Of a stretch of DNA of 64,000 bases, positions 1-12,190 are shown one piece after another. The DNA comes from Megamerina dolium. Its lineage: Eukaryota; Arthropoda; Insecta; Diptera; Megamerinidae. The position numbers and the translations under genes are program-made. The DNA lies in contig OY978528.1 of NCBI GenBank assembly GCA_963854835.1, positions 53,788,508-53,852,507 of the forward strand, read 5' to 3'. Numbering within the stretch: position 1 is the first letter of the stretch; the number at the start of each line of letters is the position of its first letter. Below the pieces are notes generated by a model, which saw only the letters and a program-made list of their open reading frames with translations, did no database searches and was not told the origin of the DNA.

Positions 1-1131
1 AAATGAACGTACAGTTTCTATTGCAGCAAAAATATAATTGTCTACAGAGTAACTACGCTCTATATTGCATGTATAGGTATACTCGAACTATGTACAATAA
101 GTATTTATAGTAATTTTGGGCACGCACTCTTACTCTATCGAACGATCTATCGTTCATTACAATACATAGTTTGTAGTACAATCAAATAGATCTATGGTAA
201 ATGGTTATTGACACACCCTTCAAACGAGATGTGTTATATATAAATATAACATAAATATAAAAAATATACTTGTTGAAAAAGCAAAAAGCCACAAATGTTG
301 CGGAGAATGATTGCGGAGATTGGGATTGTGAAAAGTGAAATGTATAAAGCGAAATCGAAATTAAATCGTGATCGTATAAGCATGATGATGTGCTGGCAAG
401 ATGGCAGCATTCATTGTGCAATGTATCTACATACCACTTACTCGTGTATATACCACAAGTAATAAACACGAAAGATCAAATGAAACCATTCCTTGCACAA
501 GTAAAAGTAATGAAAGAACAAAACAGCTACAGCAACTACAATAATGAGACTAACAACAACAACAACAACAATTAAACACATGTTTCTCATTATATGCAAA
601 AGGAGCAAAGGGCTAAAAACAGACAGCTCCAGAGACAAAACCATCTAAAGAGAAATATTATATTAGAATCTGTCGTAGCAATTTAGTAAGTAGTAAATTG
701 CTTCTTACCATTTAACATATTAAAAATAGTTTACATATTGTTGCATTGAACATACATACGTACCATATATACATATATAAATACGTACATGTACTGTACA
801 TAATTGTGCTAATTTCAAAGTTCAACACAGTTGCCGTCATACTTGAGTATTTTTATTGCATAGAAGAGTTCCTATTTTTTTATCTCAATTTCCCATCAAC
901 ATTGCAGAAATAATGAAAGCAACTTGACTGATTGCTCACGCATACATTCCCACGCATGCTCATATACATTCTGTATAAATGTACTGATGTGTATTTTTTC
1001 ATACATACGACACTTGATGAACCCTCATTTAAGACGAAAAAATACACTCAAAATGCACAATAAAATTTTCAAACTGCAGTTAAAGGAAGGAAGAAGGAGT
1101 ATAAAATTGGAGAATTATATTTGTAAGCCAC
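1..1131. other. AT-rich non-coding stretch, no gene seen
   Basis: Short open frames here are low-complexity and carry no recognisable domain. A short CAA/AAC run lies near 550-572, and TACATA-type short repeats, usual in fly introns, are scattered around 750-800. I see nothing else that can be supported. Confidence 0.5.
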
Positions 1132-1522
1132 TTTGATCAAAAAGTTCCCGGAATTATCACCGTGTGACACTCCCATCGTTCCAATTTGAGTTCTGTTGTT
1201 TTTTTGTTAAGTTGGTACATCTGTTGTTGATATTCCCTCTAAATCTTAGCATCATAGCTTGATATTTGCAAAAGTTACGTAGCCAAAAGTACATCTATCT
1301 CAGTGCCTCCTGCGATTTTTCCATTACTTCCTCTCGGCTGCTGAAACCCGTTCCCCGTAATGGTTTTTTAACTCGATTGAACAGAAAGAATGTCAAGCTA
1401 TGACGCTAAGATCTAGAGGGAATATCAACAACAGATGTACTAACTTCACAAAAAAAAACAGAACTCAAATTGGAACGATGGGTACGCCACGTGGTGGTTA
1501 TTCCGGGAACTTTCTGATCAAG
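1132..1522. repeat. Foldback (MITE-like) element with long inverted arms
   Basis: The left arm (about 1132-1280) and right arm (about 1388-1522) are imperfect reverse complements over roughly 130-145 bp, with about 110 bp between them. Both outer ends carry TTGATCARAAAGTTCCCGG, and both arms share the core GTTGTTGATATTCCCTCTA read outward in. There is no coding capacity. The outer end resembles termini of Tc1/mariner-type elements, so this is probably a non-autonomous hairpin element. I could not settle a target-site duplication. A related short remnant (TTCAAAAAGTTCCGAGAG) sits near 3650. Confidence 0.75.
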
Positions 1523-1995
1523 GTGGTGTGTGTTATTTTCCCCCTTACAATGTACTTTATATATTAAAAATTGTTGCAACATCTTGTGCTGCATCCATTG
1601 CAATCGTGAAATATAATCGAAGCATTTAACGATTTAATAACTTTATTAAAACGATGTGATATCAACAAGAAACTTACAGTATGCCACATCTGAAAATGTA
1701 TACGCATTAATATGTATTACGATGTTGGCTGTTGTTCAGAAAATTGACATGCGTTCGAAAGAAACACATTTTTTATGAAAAGTAGTGTGACTATTGTCCA
1801 ATAATGCCCATTATCGAACATGGTCATTCATAAGTAAATATAATCTTATGTTGCGAGCTTCAATTCCATTGCTATGTATTATTATTTTTTTTAAAGTTAC
1901 AAAACTGTACATTAAGAAAACATTCTTTTACAGTACATCACATCACAAAAGGTAAGGATAGACGTGAGAGAGTGAGAAGGGATAATTTAAGGATG

Positions 1996-3350
1996 TTAGA
2001 GGGATTCAATGTAGTGCCGAATGAGGTTGTTTCTGAAACCGCCAACATGAACAATTCGCTTGAGCCCAGATGGAAGCGAGCTCCATAGGCTAATGGCGTT
2101 GACGAAGAAGAAACGACTAGAATTCAAATGAGTAAACCTAGGAATAACGAGTTGAGTGGATCGTGTAGATTGAAAAAGTCGCAATTTCTCATATGCATAC
2201 CCCGGTGCATATGATAAGTCGATGAAGATAAATTATATTATGGATTTCGAAAAAGTCAGCCAATCCAACTCTTGTAATAGTGGTAGATTTGTCAGAAATA
2301 TAATCATAGAAACGCATATTCTAACGCACTGTTGAATGCTAGTGTAAGTTCATATTCAGATGTGGAATCCCATTTACTATAAATAACACTGAAATATGTA
2401 ATATGGGGAACTAGCAATTGTTTTACCAAGTTAACTGTAACTAAAAACAATGTGTATTCAGCTGAAGAATGAAAGGAGCGTAAAGTATAATATATTTATA
2501 TTTAGTATCAAGTTCAAGTTGAGAATTCCCAATTAAGAATAGTTGAATATCTAAAAAAAAAAATGTGACGCTTTGGAGCCCGAAAGGCACTTTGGCCGAG
2601 CTTCTATTCCAGTACTATTGTGCGTGTTAAATTTTGGACAGTATTAGATGGGACCTACTTTTAGCCGGCTCCGAACGGCAGAACTCTTGTGACATATCAC
2701 TTGTTCTGAGCTTTGTCACAGAGTTCTTTTAGAAGCTTTTCCATGGCAAATAGATACTGCCGAAAGAATTACTAATTGATTGCCGACAGCTGGGGGGTAC
2801 CGTACGAATGAAAAATCTTTTCACAGCCTTCAGATCAGATGGCCAACGCCCTAACCACTGAGCTACGGCACTAGAGTAGAATAACGAGGGAGCTTATATT
2901 CTTCCTCGATATAGGCAATATCTTGGATTTCAAAGGGTTAATTCTCATCTTGTTTTTCTCTGCCCAGTTAATGGACTGAAGGTTAGCATTAAGTTTTATG
3001 ATCATATCATCAACATCGGTAAGGATTTCGGAAATATATAGCCAAAAATCGTCAGTTTAGGCATGGATCGTAGAATGCTTACAAACATATAATATAGTAT
3101 CATCAGCAAATAAAGAAAAAAAGCAATGGTCCCAAAATTGACTCTTGAGGTACACCAGCAAGGAGCAAAGAGAAGAATGAAAAGTCATAACCAACTCTTA
3201 CTTGTTGTTGCCTATTACTGAGATAATTAGCAATGACATCGACAGCGCCCTTACTGCGCCCTTCAGCCTTTGAGAAATCCAAGAGACAAAGCAGGGTTAA
3301 CTTATTCTGATCAATAGGAAAACGAATGTCGTCAATAATTTTCAGCATTG
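1996..3350 (-). pseudogene. CR1/Jockey-like non-LTR retrotransposon, 3' part of reverse transcriptase, degenerate
   Basis: Read on the minus strand, 3350-3103 gives a reverse-transcriptase segment with an LDFSKA motif, a YLSNRQQQVRVG block and GVPQESILGPLLF. It is followed at about 3110-3085 by FADDTILYY, which holds the catalytic Asp pair. The thumb-like INWAEKNKMRINPLKSK follows at about 2970-2900. The typical C-terminal block (ISLWSSLPSGLK, 2184-1996) lies beyond the SINE inserted at 2553-2871. Several frameshifts and stops show it is dead, and the 5' half (endonuclease) is missing. The motif order fits the Jockey/CR1 group; I cannot decide the exact clade. Confidence 0.8.
2553..2871 (-). 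mobile_element. tRNA-derived SINE, copy A (full-length or nearly so)
   Basis: The reverse complement begins GTGCCGTAGCTCAGTGGTTA, with an intact A box, and continues through the same body as the copies at 16527 and 23858. It ends in a hairpin-forming GCCTTTCGGGC segment and a T-rich tail, seen as the A-run at 2553-2563 on the + strand. The B-box region is eroded. Possible target duplications flank it: GTTGAATA at 2542-2549 and GTAGAATA at 2876-2883, one mismatch. It sits inside the LINE relic at 1996-3350, so it inserted later than that LINE. Confidence 0.85.
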
Positions 3351-5795
3351 TTCAATATTTTCGTATGCAGAATCTCAAAAATAGCATTCAAAAACTTAAA
3401 ACAAAAAACAAAACCAACTATATATTAAAGAAGATTACCTTATGTTATGTTATAAACCCAGTTTCACCTCTATTTCTCTATATTTTTCTATATTTTCAAA
3501 AGCAAAATTTCAAAACATCTATTTGTTAGGCTCGTTAGTTCTAAAATTTTACCACGTACACATATAGATCGTGATAAACAAAAATGTATATAAAATCTAA
3601 AAAACAATCGCTCCAATTTTTCAAAACTTTAACCTAACGGTATTCCGTTCAAAAAGTTCCGAGAGAAATCCTGATGCACGTGTAAATATTATATGAAAAA
3701 AAAAATTTTTAATTTTCGACCGATTTACAAAAGATTGACCCATATGTGTAGTATTTTCCCATACTTTCGATCAATTAGATTCACAAACTCAATATAACTT
3801 TGACTCTTTTACCGTTGGGTGTAAAAATTGTCTCGCTCGAAATCGTATAATATCAATAATTACTTTCTATAAATGTTCAAATAGAGCAACATCGGAGAAG
3901 AAACTAGCCCAAATTCTTTTAGCAACTTTGCCAGTCTACAATTTAAGTAGATAATACTAAAAATGCAACTCTGTTGCTTTATGTCTTTAATTCGCATAAC
4001 AAGTATTGCATAATTGATAGTTGCATTATTATTTATAATTTTGCTTTACTATTAATGTGATTTTTATTATTATTTCTCTTCGTTGTTCTTTTATTCTTCT
4101 TATTTTTGGTCTGCGCTTTCCTTGTGCTCTCGCATTTATTTATGGATACAAATTAAATGAAAGCCTCTTTTCGAAGAACTACACCAGAACATTTGTGTTT
4201 CACATAAGTGACTACATTTATTAAAATGTAACGAAGTAGAAAATGTTACAACTGCTCTAAATTTATCAAAGCAAGAGAAGTAATAATTGAAATTACGAGA
4301 GAAATAATACATATTAAATATACTGAACATTTCGAGGGAAGAGAATGTTTAAAATATACATATAGAAAAAGGCTGCATTCAAAAAACGATTATTTAAAAG
4401 TAAGTTTCATTTTTATTACATTTACCAATTGGTTAAACATAGGCTTTTTGATGTTTCATACTTTTATACTAATTATTTCACCCTCTTTTCCTTTAACCTT
4501 AAATTCATGTTTTGCTACTCTTGATTTACATATATCAATTTCATGTCTCACCACCAACAAAATCATGATTATTATTAACACAATAATGTTTTATTATATT
4601 CATCATCATAATAATCATTATTACCATCATCGTTGTTGATGTGGCCACTGCCTTTTACCGCCACCCAACAGGAAACATAAAAATTCCCAGTCTTTCATTG
4701 CCTTTACTGCTGCTGCTGCTGCTATTGTTATTTATGTTATGAGTATTTTGTTATTGTTAGTCATTTTTTTATTTCATCTTTTTGTCGGTTTATTTGTTTA
4801 CATTTGTATATCATTATACTTTTTGAATTAAAACAAACAAACCAAAGAAGAAATGCATTTCCCATCTTATTACATGCGTGTGTACAATATGTACTCATTT
4901 ATATGCTTGTATATACTCGTATTTTATGCGCCATTAAATCCGATATTATATCTTAGCGCCCACCAACAGTATTGTATCAGCAAACGCTAAGACAAAAGCA
5001 TATAAACACTATTAAAATCTAAACAAATTATAAAATGATAACAACTGTAACAAATAACATATCGATACAGTATAAACAAATTCTTATAGTACAAATATCG
5101 TGCAAATATCTGCATCTACTCGTATATAAACACTCCGTTTTCTGATATTAAATCTCTTCATTATTTAATTACTTTGCCATTTTAATTTTTGTTATCTTAG
5201 ACAGATTATTTTGCGTAGAAAAATATGTTACTTAATCCACAGACTCCAATGATTGATTATTTTTCTAAAAATTTTTTCAATATTTTTTTTTGGTTCTTAG
5301 TTCTTTGTTGAAACTAGAGATGGTTTTACTTAAAGTTGAAATGTTTGCCTTTCGGCAAATATACTTATACTCATAAGACCGAGTCGTGGTTTCAATTAAA
5401 CTAAAACCATCCTGAATATCAGAACTCAATTTCTCTTCATATATGGCATAAATAATATTTTTCACCATTTTACATTTGAGGATGTAAAAGAAATAATAAC
5501 ACGCTTCACTGTGCAGCATTTTGAACTGCATAATGTTGATCGAAAAATTGAGGTAATTAAAAAGTGCAGTTATAGCAAAATAAACCGGCTTCAGTTTCTT
5601 CGGGAAATGTTGCAAACCCCAATTATATCAGTTGCTAATTTTAAAAAAACCCAATTTATTGACGATGTCGATCCCAAAATTTCACCATGATAGTTCAATT
5701 TCATCAGCTAGTTATATTTATATGGAATAAATTCCGTAGAAATAACCTGAAATGAATACGGAAAAGAACAACATATCAAAATGTTATCGTATTTT
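3351..5795. other. AT-rich non-coding stretch
   Basis: No convincing coding frame. Near 3647-3680 there is a TTCAAAAAGTTCC remnant resembling the end of the foldback at 1132. ATT/CAT-rich simple sequence lies around 4563-4640, and a short CTG run is at about 4709-4723. The 112-codon minus-strand frame at 5277-5615 has no recognisable domain and an AT-driven composition, so I do not call it a gene. Confidence 0.5.
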
Positions 5796-7080
5796 ATTTA
5801 TTATTATTATTATTAAGGCTATGAAGCGCCGCGACCTAAAGATCTTTTGTGCAGCCTTAATCCCTAGATCTCAAGACTATTTATAAATCTTGTCACTGCT
5901 GTGGGATTGATTTTAACTAGGTCCCTGGAAATTATGAATCCATTGCCTAGGTTTTTTAGTCTAGCCACAGCTGGGCAATTGCAAAGAACCTGTTCTGCTG
6001 TTTCCTGCTCTTCAAGACAGAGTCGACAGAGATCGTTGTTAACCACACCCATTTTCATCAAATGATAATTAAGTTTACAATGACCTGTTAACAGTTCAGT
6101 GTACATAGAGTTTGATGTATTTTCTGCTGAGGTTCAAGATGACATGTACCTTAATGTGTTCAGGGTCAATGAATGTTTTCGACTGCCGCATGCCTTTTTG
6201 TGCTATCCAGTAATCGATTAGACTACTTTTTTCCTTTTCACATTTTAAGTTATTCATGAAGCTACCACGCAGAAGGGTTCTGGGCCTATGAAAGGAGTGT
6301 CTGCGCTCTTTTTGGCCAGTGGATCTGGCATTTCATTGCCTGCATGCCCCTCGTGTCCCGGTACTCATATTAGAGTCACAGAGTTCCTCTTTGCTAAGGT
6401 ATTGAGAAATTTGAAGCATTCCCAAACCAACTTAGATTGGAACGAGAAATTCATTAGTGATTTTAGAGCTGCCTGACTGTCTGAAAGAATGCATATGTTG
6501 GTTTCGCGAGTGCCCTTACGTAGACATTCTCTGACAGATAGCTCTAAGGCATGGACCTCCGCCTGAAAAATGAAAGCTATTTTTCCTATTGCAATTGCCT
6601 TCCGGCCTTTGGCCCTACAATTTCCGCTCCAGCACTGCCATCTTCCATTTTGGACCCATCAGTGTACCATAGCTGTGAGCCCTGTTTTAGAAATATTTCG
6701 TTGTTTTTTCACGCAGAGCGATCGTGAATGATTACTTCAAAGAGTTTGAAGAAAATAAGTTTTTTATCCATCCTGTCAAAGACCATGAGGCCTGGTGAAT
6801 TCCAGACTACGTCTAGAATCTTAATGTGCCTTTTTAGGTTGCCCTCTTTCAGGTGAATAGAGTCCGGAAGCCTTATGACTAAAGCTGCAGTGGGGCTAGT
6901 TCTCATCGCTCGCATTACGCTTTAACAGACTATTCGATGAATCCTGTTAAGGATATTCGCGCCACCATGCCAGAGAGGCATAAGTGATCATTGGTACTAT
7001 TACAGTTTTGTAAGACCACGTCATCATTTTAAGTCGTAGTCCCCATGTTTTACCATACAGCCTCTGTCAACCGAAGGTAG
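5796..7080 (-). pseudogene. I-like non-LTR retrotransposon (RT end, RNase H, zinc knuckle), degenerate
   Basis: On the minus strand, 7040-6960 encodes a typical post-RT block (MMTWSYKTVIVPMITYASLAWW) and 6915-6880 the MRTSPTAAL block. An RNase H domain follows: LWYTDGSKMEDGSAGAE at about 6680-6630, AEVHALELS near 6550, LSDSQAALKSL near 6480, and VPGHEG...GNE near 6370-6340. A Cys/His-type C-terminus (CRLCLEEQETAEQVLCNC) lies at about 6040-5980. A TGA replaces the expected Trp just before VPGHEG, and frameshifts are present. The minus-strand 3' end runs into a (TAA)n tail at 5815-5796, as in I-factor-type elements. RNase H plus the TAA tail fits the I/R1/LOA group. Confidence 0.85.
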
Positions 7081-8020
7081 CCCTCAGCTATCGTAGCACG
7101 AGCATTTTAGTAAACGAATTGAAAATAATTTTGGTTTTCATTACAACAACAACACAACCAATTAAAAATATGTTATGTCTTCGGAGCATAAGTCATTGCA
7201 ATAGCTAACTCATAGAGTTTTAATTACGAAATGCGTTCCAAATCGCTGAGTGTGATATTTTGAGATATTCTATGGAAAATATCTTGTTTTCGAATACGAA
7301 TGATATTTTACAACGCTATTTGTAGGGACTAATTTATATATTTCTGGAAAACCTGCTTGTGAGGGTCAACCAACAAACAATCAATTCTATTATTCTATTA
7401 AAATTGTAAGCGATTACTTGGATTTAATAGATATATTCGGTTCTGAAACCTTTGTTCTTTAGCTCAAATGTTTTTTTCTTCAAAATGTTACAGTACACAT
7501 GTCCAAAACTAGTTTCATTCAAGGGTAATATCCATGTAGTTCATATGAAATAAATACACTATATTATCATTTTACAAACGCCCTTACTCGTATGTCATTC
7601 TTGCATACATTAATCGTGTTGTGCTATTTATTACAAGCACCTTTTCACGCGCAGACACACATATTTGCATATGTACGATACCTGTGTACATCTGCATACA
7701 CGTGTGCATCGGCTTAATGGCAATTACATTCACTTTAAAACAAGTCAACAATAAATCGTATTAAATCGTTACTTATATGGTGAAATTAATTAATTATTAT
7801 AGACTTGCATTCCCAACCATACAACAACTAATATGCATACATATTATATACGAATTAGGCAGATTTGTGTATACGATTCTGTCTTCAAGTAGAAACTTGA
7901 AACTGCATACAGCTAAGCTCATATCCTATAAATGTACTCGAATGTATGGGATAGTATACCAAGTACATAAATAAATGCATTTACACACTTCTACAAGAAT
8001 ATGGCAAAAAGGTGGTGATA

Positions 8021-8027
8021 CTGCTGC

Positions 8028-8060
<33 letters not shown>
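8021..8060. repeat. GCT/CTG trinucleotide microsatellite
   Basis: About 13 near-perfect CTG/GCT units with one CCG interruption at the left end. Such runs are common in fly introns and exons; the flanks carry stops in all useful frames, so it is not likely to be coding. Confidence 0.9.
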
Positions 8061-10097
8061 AACAATCGAACAACGACAACCAAACAAACACCAAATAAAT
8101 CTTTTGAATTTGTAATTAATGCGAAAAATTGCCGCTGAAGACATCAAGCAAGCTTTAAAATGGTTATTATGACCTGATTCAGTCTTGTTGCCATAAAGTT
8201 GACACACAATTGATTGCCCACAGTGTGTACGAGTATGACTTGAGTATTACTGCGAATTCAATGTTGTTGGCAATTCTATTGCAACAATAATAAAAAAGCA
8301 AATTACATCAAAGCAAGCTACATCAAATTGGGTGTGTGTGTGTGTGAGTACGCGAGAGTGTGCGAATATATGTTGTAGGCAATTCATTTTGTTAGCCATA
8401 CTAATAATTCTTGTAGTTGTATGTAGTTGTTGTTGTGGTTGCTACTGCCGTTTTTTGTTTTGTTTTGTTTTTTTTCCCTCAGAATAACATCTTGGCTCTA
8501 CGTTTCATATGTTGTTCTTGCTGTTATTGGTGGTGGAGCTTCTGCTGCTGCTAAAATTAAAGCTGTGAAAAATCTTACAACTCGTTACTGTCACCATTTT
8601 TGTTATTGTTGTATTGCACACATATCAACATGTGCTATTTGACCAATGTTACTCTCTGGTCGTGTCGGGTCATAAATTCAAATTAAAATTCCGTCTTTTG
8701 TGTTAGCGCGTCTTAAATAGTTCGGCATCAACATAGTAGGTTTGTGTGTGTTTATATTTGAGTGTCGATATTTATGAACCACTGTAAATGTATACATACG
8801 TGTCTAGTTGTATTACTAAATTTTTTAAGCGATAATATTCATCTTAGTTTTTTTTTCTCGAATAACTCGAATGACTCACATGACAAGTAGAGTAGGTAGG
8901 AAGATAGGTACTTATTATCTCAATGCATCAACTCCACCCCACTACTCATCACACCATATGCTTTTAAACAATATATAACATACGACGACTCATGATGACT
9001 CTTAACGATTTGACCTTTGCAAATTTGCATGAACATGTGTACGTATGTTGGCATGCATGATGTTTCTACATACACTATCGACACTTTTTTGTGAGCTATA
9101 AAAATGTTACTGCTGATGACGGTCGAAGTTGAAGTTAATATCCATATCGATATTGCTGACGATTGTTATATACTAGTACAACCATATATGTATATCTTGC
9201 ATACTACGTACAAAAATCTTGATGTGTGGTTGATTAATTGCAAATTTTGAAATTTGGCATTTTTACATTTTTTTTTTTAGATTTATTTTTTCTGCAATTT
9301 ATGTATATACATTTTTGCAAACTATTAATTAAATTTGCATATTTATAGAAATAAAAATGGAAATATGAAATTTATCAAAGTCATCAATCAATTGCTATTG
9401 TAATCAATTTTAATCAATAAATTCCATTAAATTTGATATTTTTGCAATTTCGTTTTTTTTATTGCGCTCTTAATTTATTAATAAAATAATATTGATATTT
9501 GCAAAATTATAATTATACTTTTTAGTAGTTTTTGTAGATTATTAATATATTCTTTAGTAGATGGAAAACCTCCTAAAAAGTTTGATGCTGTGTGGAGTTC
9601 CCATGGCCGTATAAAATTTTAATTTTATCGTTTCGTATCGATAAGTAACATCTCTGTGTATTGGAAACTTATTTCAATCGTCAGCACTAAGTTCCTTTTA
9701 CAGTAGAAACATTTTAACTATTTGATAGCTAAGCTAAGCATAATTAGCATTCATATTTATTCGTGCTATGTCTGAAATTTTGTTGTTTTTTTCATCTGCA
9801 ATTAATTAAATTATATTGTGACTCATAATAATAGCAATCCCCTATATATTAATGGTTCCTATCATGCCATTATGAAAATAAAATCGACAATTTCAATTAG
9901 TGCGATTATTTATTATTTTTTAAGTCTAATTAGTATGCAAATGCTGCGCCAAATGTATGTGGTTCTAACTGTTAAGATGCTTACGTAGATTAATGGATTG
10001 TATACATAATACACCGCTCAAGTGTCAATGTTTACCAATTGTTCATAATTTTATGAACATAAATATACAAATTTACAATCGTAGCCATATAGAAGCA

Positions 10098-10177
10098 AAA
10101 AGTTGGCGAAAAAATAGGTGCAGAGATTGAACACTTCACAAAATTGTTTGTTTTAATTAAGATTTTCGCCAACTTTT
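10098..10177. repeat. Short inverted repeat, 15-bp arms
   Basis: AAAAGTTGGCGAAAA at 10098-10112 and its perfect complement TTTTCGCCAACTTTT at 10163-10177 are separated by 50 bp. The arms end on both sides in unrelated sequence. It may be a tiny foldback element or a structured RNA segment; nothing in between codes. Confidence 0.7.
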
Positions 10178-11487
10178 AGACAGCAAGAGACAGTTAGACA
10201 AGTCAATAGACAAGACAAGACAGAAACACATGCATATCTAATCATTTGTTAGTATTTACATATATTTGTATACATATGAATAAATCAGAATCGTTAGCTA
10301 AAAGGGTCTGCTCAAAAATAATATAACTGAGGAGTACAATTCGTAAAATACAATTTCTACTGAAAGGTTGAAATACCTCTCTTTAGCACCAGGCGTCCCT
10401 TCTTGCATACAATTCCCATGCAAGTACAGGCATATGTGTTGTGAGCATTTGTTGATTTTATGTGCTTAAACATACATACATATTTACACAAATGCCCTGG
10501 CACGCAAGACATTTTCCAACTGCTTGCCAGTTTATTCTAAAATGGCAGTTAGCATTTTATAATTGTTTATATACGAGTATACTCTCGTATACGCCTCAAA
10601 CTGTTTTCATATTTTTATTTGTCAGTGTAGTTGAACTCATTTATCAAAACATTTATTACACTAATGAAGCGTGTTAACAAGATTTTTTTATATTTTTTCT
10701 TTTGATTTTATTTTTTTGTTAATATTTTTTCTTTTTCTATTTCTCATAAATTATAAATATTACAATTAATAGTACAAGTGTAATACAATGTAATACATTT
10801 AGATATGAAGGCCAAAACAACAAAACGGCTATTTAAAGCCGTTTCTAATTGAAACACCTATTGATTTATTTATTAACTTACTTATATTATTATCTGTTGG
10901 ATTTAAAATAATTCATTTAATTAAACTTATCATAGAGCAGTGCATACTACAGTCAAATATTTTATATAGTTTTGATATAATTTGTGTTACAAGGTGAATA
11001 TGCGCATGTACATCTTCAAAAAAACTACGTTTTTACTGGATGTAGGTGTAGTTTCTTTTTCAATCATTTTTGCTCATTAATAACCGTTTGCGCCGAACCT
11101 CATTCCTATAATTTTATACATTTGCACGATAAATACCGTAGAAAACACAATTTTGTATAAGAAGCAGTCGTAGTTTTATACCAAATATAATGTAATAATT
11201 CCTGCTGAGTTTCAAATTGATAAGTTCATATTTTCAAGCAAAACGTGTAAAAACACACATCCTTTCGTGTTTGTATGAAAGGTAGATGTGAAAGCATAAT
11301 CAAATGTACCAAGCTTCAGCTTGATAACTTTATAATCTTATATTTCCAACAACATGATTTTGAATAGGAAGTAAACATGCTTTTTATCCGATTACATCCA
11401 TTTTCTATTATATCTATTCTGCGATCAGACTAACTTTAACTGCCAAGTTTCAATTCGTTAATCAATCAATAAATGCAATCCTAGATA

Positions 11488-12190
11488 CGAGTTAACGCAA
11501 AAAAAACCTTATGGACCGAATTTCCATCTGCGAATCGCTGCTGAATCGCAACAAAATCGAACCATTTCTAAAGCGGATAGTTACTGGTGATGAAAAGTGG
11601 GTCACTTACCACAACGTCAAGCGAAAACGGTCGTGGTCGAATCTCGGTGAGCCGGCGCAAACGGTAGCCAAGCCAGGATTGACGGTCAGGAAGGTTTTGC
11701 TATGTGTTTGTTGGGATTAGCAGGAAATCATCTACTATGAGCTGCTCTCCTACGGCCAAACTCTTAATTCGGACCTGTACTGTCAACAATGAAGGAAGCA
11801 ATCGCCCAGAAGCGGCCAGCTTTGGCCAATAGGAGAGGAATTGGGTTCCATCAGGACAACGCCAGGCCACACACATCGATAGTAAATAGCCAAAAGCTCC
11901 GGGTGCTTGGTTGGGAGGTTCTTATGCATATTCACCTTATAGTCAGGACCTGGCACCAAGTGATTACTACCTGTTCCTATCTATGGCGAATGATTTTGCT
12001 GGTAAAAAATTCACCTCAAGAGAAGCTTGTGAAAGTCGACTGTCCCAGATTTGAAGATGCCAAATGAACGAGGGTTTCTATGAGAGTGGCATTATGAAAT
12101 TATCTTCAAAATGGAAACAACTCATCAAACAAAATGGTGCACATTTGACCTAAATTGGATCATTCTAACTGTGCTAAATAAAACCTTCAA
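11488..12190 (+). pseudogene. Mariner transposase relic, mellifera-type DD34D, 5'-truncated
   Basis: Begins at ACGAGTTAACGC, shared with the inverted copy at 61190-62200. Reading frames give MDRISICESLLNR, then VTGDEKWVTY (first catalytic Asp region), TVRKVLLCVCWD (usually C.WWD) ending in a TAG, and, after a frameshift, FHQDNARPHTS holding the second Asp. The block with the third Asp is recognisable only as degenerate DNA (ACCTTATAGTCAGGACCTGG). The N-terminal helix-turn-helix half is missing. The element continues past the coding remnant to about 12190. Clearly inactive. Confidence 0.88.

Larger units (their letters stand above)
7081..11487. other. AT-rich non-coding stretch with short repeats
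   Basis: Contains a GCT run (8021-8060), a short GT run near 8331-8346, a short-armed inverted repeat (10098-10177), and a small hairpin at 10822-10843 (AAACGGCT/AGCCGTTT arms). No frame here has a domain I recognise. The 93-codon minus-strand and 71-codon plus-strand frames around 7926-8642 are low-complexity (poly-Ala from the GCT run). Confidence 0.5.

Noticed and set aside
5277..5615. 112-codon minus-strand open frame
   Set aside because: No domain or homologue I can name; length is within chance for this base composition.
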